DNA of 64,000 nucleotides from Nansenia antarctica. Its lineage: Eukaryota > Chordata > Actinopteri > Argentiniformes > Microstomatidae. Of this stretch, positions 59,705-64,000 are shown piece by piece. The stretch lies in assembly GCA_963989245.1 (NCBI GenBank), contig OZ022342.1, forward strand, positions 9,283,612 to 9,347,611. The letters are read 5' to 3'. How positions within the stretch are numbered: the first letter of the stretch is position 1; each line of letters starts with the position of its first letter. Position numbers and translations under genes: made by a program. The notes under the pieces were generated by a model that saw only the letters and a list, made by a program, of their open reading frames with translations, was not told the origin of the DNA and made no database searches.

Positions 59705-62700
59705 ACAGAGAGAAACCTCTGCCTAATCTGTGGCCATGGAAGGGGACCACATTGTTTAAAGCTCACCCTAACCTGTGTGTTTGCACTCTCTGTTTCAGTC
59801 AGGGAGGGCGGGGGGAAGTATACTACTATATAGCAGAGCTTTTCTATGTGCCCTGTTCAGTGTGTTTAGTGTGCTGTGTTAAGTGTGATTTCAGTGTGAC
59901 CCAAATGGCACAGAAGATACTATAGCAGTCTTTTTTTCTATAGCCTGTTTGGGAGGGACATGGTATATAATTCTGTAAACATCAAGGACTACATTATGTG
60001 ACACAGATTGTGTTGAAGGCTTCTAAAATGGCTTCATACGTTATGTGATGAACACATTTGCTATTGAAGAAGGACCCTTTGTGCAGGGAAAGCAAAGGGA
60101 TAGCAAATGTAAATGTGTTGATTTGCTCATTTCTGCATGACACTGGTTAATGCAGTTCAGTTACAGTTAGTCCAAATCCCAAGGAAAGGAAGTATTGTGA
60201 CTGAATATGTCTGTGTGTGACACAGTCAATTTCTGTGAGTAAGTTAATTATTACCCAAACTCCTTTATTAAACATACGTTTTACATTGATAATGTCCCTG
60301 TTGTGTAACGGTACAACATCATAGAAAACAACATGTTGATGACATCAATTGATGACAGGAAAAATCCCAGTCCCAGTTTCAGTAACTACATAAGAGGAAT
60401 ACGTCATGTATTATTACATAACTGAATAATGTTGGTGAATAACATGTCAGTAACAAATGTAGCTATGAATAGGTCCATCATGTCCGGTTATGCATGCTCT
60501 CTAGCCACACTAAGAATTTGAATTGTGCATATACTAAAACATTTTCATAGTGCCACATATCCTTGTAAACAGACCATGGCCATTTAGCAGTATTTTAAAG
60601 CTAAAATCTACATACTGGACCTTTAAAGGTGAAACGGAATGTAAAAACCACTATACCTTTTTCCGTAAGGTAACCTCACAAGACATACATAGTTGACAAC
60701 GATAGTTCATGTGAAACCCCACATATTTCACACAAGCACAACCCCCAACCCACCAACCCCCACAACGCACAACCCAACTATCTTGCCCTACTCATTTAGG
60801 ACCCCTAAAGTGAATGTGAAGGAGGGAGGGACCACCCTGTGGGGGTCCATAATACTTGGAACACAGGCATTCTATTGGCCACCTATCGAAAGACACCTAA
60901 CAGTTAATGTTGCGTGAGCAAACTCGTTAGGATTAAGATGGAGGGATGGATGGGTGTGGAAGATGGAGGAAGTGAGGAATGATGAAGAGGGAAAAGCACC
61001 TGGAGCACTGATAGAGTAGGGTGAGGGAGTGTGCTTTATGCATGATGTGTCCTTTTCTGTTCTCTCAGAGGCAACAACACCCTGACAAATGGCCCTGAGC
61101 AGAACGGGAGACAATGGGGGACGGGCGCATTCTTAGCATTTACAGATTGCAATGAGCTAATGTGCTAGTAATTAAAGGCATATCAAGTATGCCTCTCCTT
61201 TCAGAGGCTGTTATCTTGCCTAAAACGACTACTTAAGTGCTATAGACTATTGTAGGGGAATTATACAGTACGTGTATATACAGTATATGGCGCATTTGGG
61301 TAACTCATAAGCTAGTTTCCCTATACATAATTGATTCAGATATATTTGGAATGGGATATAAACCCGCAGATCAATACAAAACATACAATACAAAAACTAT
61401 ATGAACATGAGGTGATATTCGGCGCCACAGAGATAACACGGCTGAAACTAAGGCATTCCTTTGAGAACCCTGAACACAGGTTTCACCAGTGTTAAAGACA
61501 CAGTCCACAATCTTGTATCACCAATTTTGTCTTTAACCCTTAAAACGCCCCTCAATCTGCAAACATGTGGGAAGTAGTCTGAGAATAGCGGTGAGTTTTC
61601 CACATTCAGGGAAAAGTGATGCGTATCCAACAGACTTGATGAGAGGGCAGAGCAAAGGGTGAAAAAAGTGTCACTGTGTCAGGGGTTGTCTGGATGGTCA
61701 GTCCTACTGTCATCCAAAAGAAGAACGGGTCGTTTGAGATAGGTAACTTCCCATTGTTGATCATACATACAGTAGTTGTGTAACTGGCTTTCATTAAAGA
61801 AAGACAGCAAGCGATGCAGTGAAATACTGTATGTGTTTTACATAATGAGAGAATTTCAAGTCGTCCATTACTGTCTTATGATGTGCAGATCCTTACATTG
61901 AGACAACTACGACTTGGGACATGAGGCTGAGGAACAGACTTGAGGAAAAGAGACAATGAGAGAGGGAGGAAAAAGATGGAGAAGGCAAAAGAGGGGTTTA
62001 TTTTTTTCTCCCTGGAGTGCATGGAGGTTTCCCTCTTCAGATGTGGTGTGGCCTTTATTTTGGAGGTTGGGGAGGGGGGTGATGCAGAGAGGGGCTGTGT
62101 TGATGGAAGCCCTCGGGGTACAGCTGTCCCCCGGTTCAACCGCTACTCCCCTTTGGGCGCCCCTCGCTCCTCACATGGGAAGCTTAGTGGTCGGGCTGTA
62201 GCGGGCCAGGCCCAAATCACACACACATGCGACGACTAGGGAGAGAATGCTTTGATTGTGTGCTGCTCTGCAGAACGTGATCACGGGCCACGCTCCTGTA
62301 CTGTATCTGTTTGAGCCCTGCAGATCGTCGTGTGCTGCTGCAGGGGGGCCGTCTTAAAGAACCACCGGGGGGGGGGGGGGCGCCCCCCCCAGCCCTCCTC
62401 CCTACACACGACCCCCCAATAACTTTCCAAACCAATGTCCAAAATTAAACGTTTCCCCACGTTGACCTAAATAGTTTGGCGAGGTAAGTGGGAATCTAAT
62501 CTTGTTTCCAGACACTTCCACCTAAATGCACAAGAAAGGTGTGGCGGACCAGGACCAACACATCAAGCTTGGCCTTTGTTTACATTACAAGGATCGGTAG
62601 AGAGAATCTGCTGGTCGCAGCAGAGCCGTTTGGCTTAATCGACTTAATCTACCAACCAAACATCTCCCACAACACCTCCCTCCAGTGTTTGCACACCACA

Positions 62701-64000
62701 TGTTTCTGATTGGGAGCCACGCCTCCCCGCAGTGTGATAAGGGTTAGGGCTAACCGCTGAAATCAAATAATGACAAATACTAAGGCCTGGTTTGAGTCAT
62801 TGTTATTTCTGGTTTATATGCGTCGTGCACAATAGCCCGGGGACCAAGTTAGTGGGAACCATACCGCAGTGTTCCGTCTGTGTGAATGGCTTTTGTCGTT
62901 TTTTGTATTCCAACACTGTTTCCGAAGGAAAGACTAGGGACTACTGAAGACTTAAGAACTACAGAGTCCACCTGGACACACGCCTTTGCTGAGCCTCTTC
63001 TCATCTGCGGGGCCATAGTTAACTATTTAGTGTCTCCCCCACTATAGAGGAGCTTAAATGTTTTGTCAAGGCAACCCCAGGGGTTCTCTCAATGGGTGAT
63101 GTTCCGTCATTCACCTTTAATCACTGATCCAACAAGGAGGACGGCCGCAAACTTAATTAAACTGCTGTTGTCACTGAACCCCTCCGAGGGAAGCCGTCTC
63201 GAAGTAATCAGATAAGAGTAACAATTGGTAAAGCTGTTGTGGGAAGACATGTAGTCAATTCCTTTCCCTATTTCTAGTATTCTTATTTACTCTGGTTTCT
63301 CTTCATCACACATAAGCCTTTCACCTTTTTATTCCTTTTTAATCCTCCTCATATTCCTATTCCGACAATCATTTGATCATAGTATGGACATGAGGCTCTG
63401 TATTGTGGGGAAGACAACTTGAAGACGAATGCTGTAGCACACCCAGGGCCTTGTGGGTTTTTGATGTCCATCACGCCCCTTTGTAAGTATACTAACCAAT
63501 ACAGCTAATTGATGCTGTTGTAAATACACAAGTGACAGTGTTTGGTGGGGGACTGATATCTGTCTATGGATATACTGTAGAAAATATAATGGCATGCTCC
63601 TAAATATACTGTCAACTACAGTTTCTTGCTATTTCACCAATTCAGCGACATATTTTGGATTCACCGAAATACCTATCATCCCTCCCCTTCTACCAACTGT
63701 CCCTCCTCTCCTATGACACCTCGTCCACATCAGTCCACTTAGTTTGGGAACCTTTTTGTAAGTGAGCTTTGAAGCTACGATGTTATCCAATAAAATGGAC
63801 AAAAACGCTGAACCAGATTAAACCTTAGCCATGATCAGAAGAGCTTATCTCAAATGGACAAATATTTGACATGTTTAAGTCTGTTGGCCAGATCTTAGAT
63901 GTGGAAGTCCCCTCCCCTGGTTACGCCAAACCCTGAGGCGTGCTTGGAACTATGAAGCTTAGCGGCTAAGAGCACAGAGGAGTGTTGACCATCCACTGGC
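58868..64000. other. Gene desert, last part
   Basis: No coding gene is seen. A GA repeat lies at 59664-59720, poly-C near 59411-59430, and a G run abutting a C run at 62367-62390. Complex stretches at 59450-59650 and 62440-62760 are candidate regulatory sequence. Confidence 0.5.
59664..59720. repeat. (GA)n microsatellite
   Basis: About 20 GA units with an ACAC interruption near the right end. Confidence 0.95.

Overview
The window is nuclear DNA of a ray-finned (teleost) fish. The evidence is three intron-containing vertebrate genes with GT/AG splice sites, very many CA/GT microsatellites, and teleost-type repeats (a tRNA-derived SINE, LINE 3' tails, a Tc1-type transposase fragment, MITEs). 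The species cannot be named from sequence alone; the repeat style would fit a clupeiform or a similar teleost, but that is a guess.

The left third holds a compact, anciently conserved gene block: fgf19 (+, coding exons 4753-6138), lto1/oraov1 (+, 7849-9584) and ccnd1 (-, 24248-20011). This is the neighbourhood known from human 11q13 (CCND1 - LTO1 - FGF19), with the same relative orientations: lto1 and ccnd1 converge tail to tail, and fgf19 lies head-to-tail upstream of lto1. All three reading frames splice cleanly to proteins of 215, 143 and 292 residues, close to the human lengths.

Fgf19 is a secreted endocrine FGF of the FGF15/19 group. Lto1 is the small GX3-repeat adaptor that, with Yae1, brings the ribosome-recycling ATPase ABCE1 to the cytosolic iron-sulfur assembly machinery. 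Cyclin D1 is the CDK4/6 activator of the G1/S transition. They share synteny, not a pathway. The ccnd1 promoter keeps a TCF/LEF-like site, a TTAACAACAGT stretch and a CRE in the arrangement I recall for the human promoter.

The interval between lto1 and ccnd1 (about 10.2-17.3 kb) holds a broken non-LTR retrotransposon flanked by two copies of a local repeat, then low-complexity DNA and the presumed long ccnd1 3' UTR. From about 24.7 kb to 64 kb, upstream of ccnd1, I found no credible protein-coding gene. It is a gene desert with CA, CT, ATTC and GAT microsatellites, poly-C/poly-G tracts, a three-copy palindromic MITE family, a fold-back element flanked by a 9-bp direct repeat, SINE/Tc1/LINE debris, and several complex stretches that might be conserved regulatory elements. 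I saw no convincing exotic system; the best leads are the mobile palindromes, the conserved ccnd1 promoter and a possible cyclin D1b-like read-through isoform.
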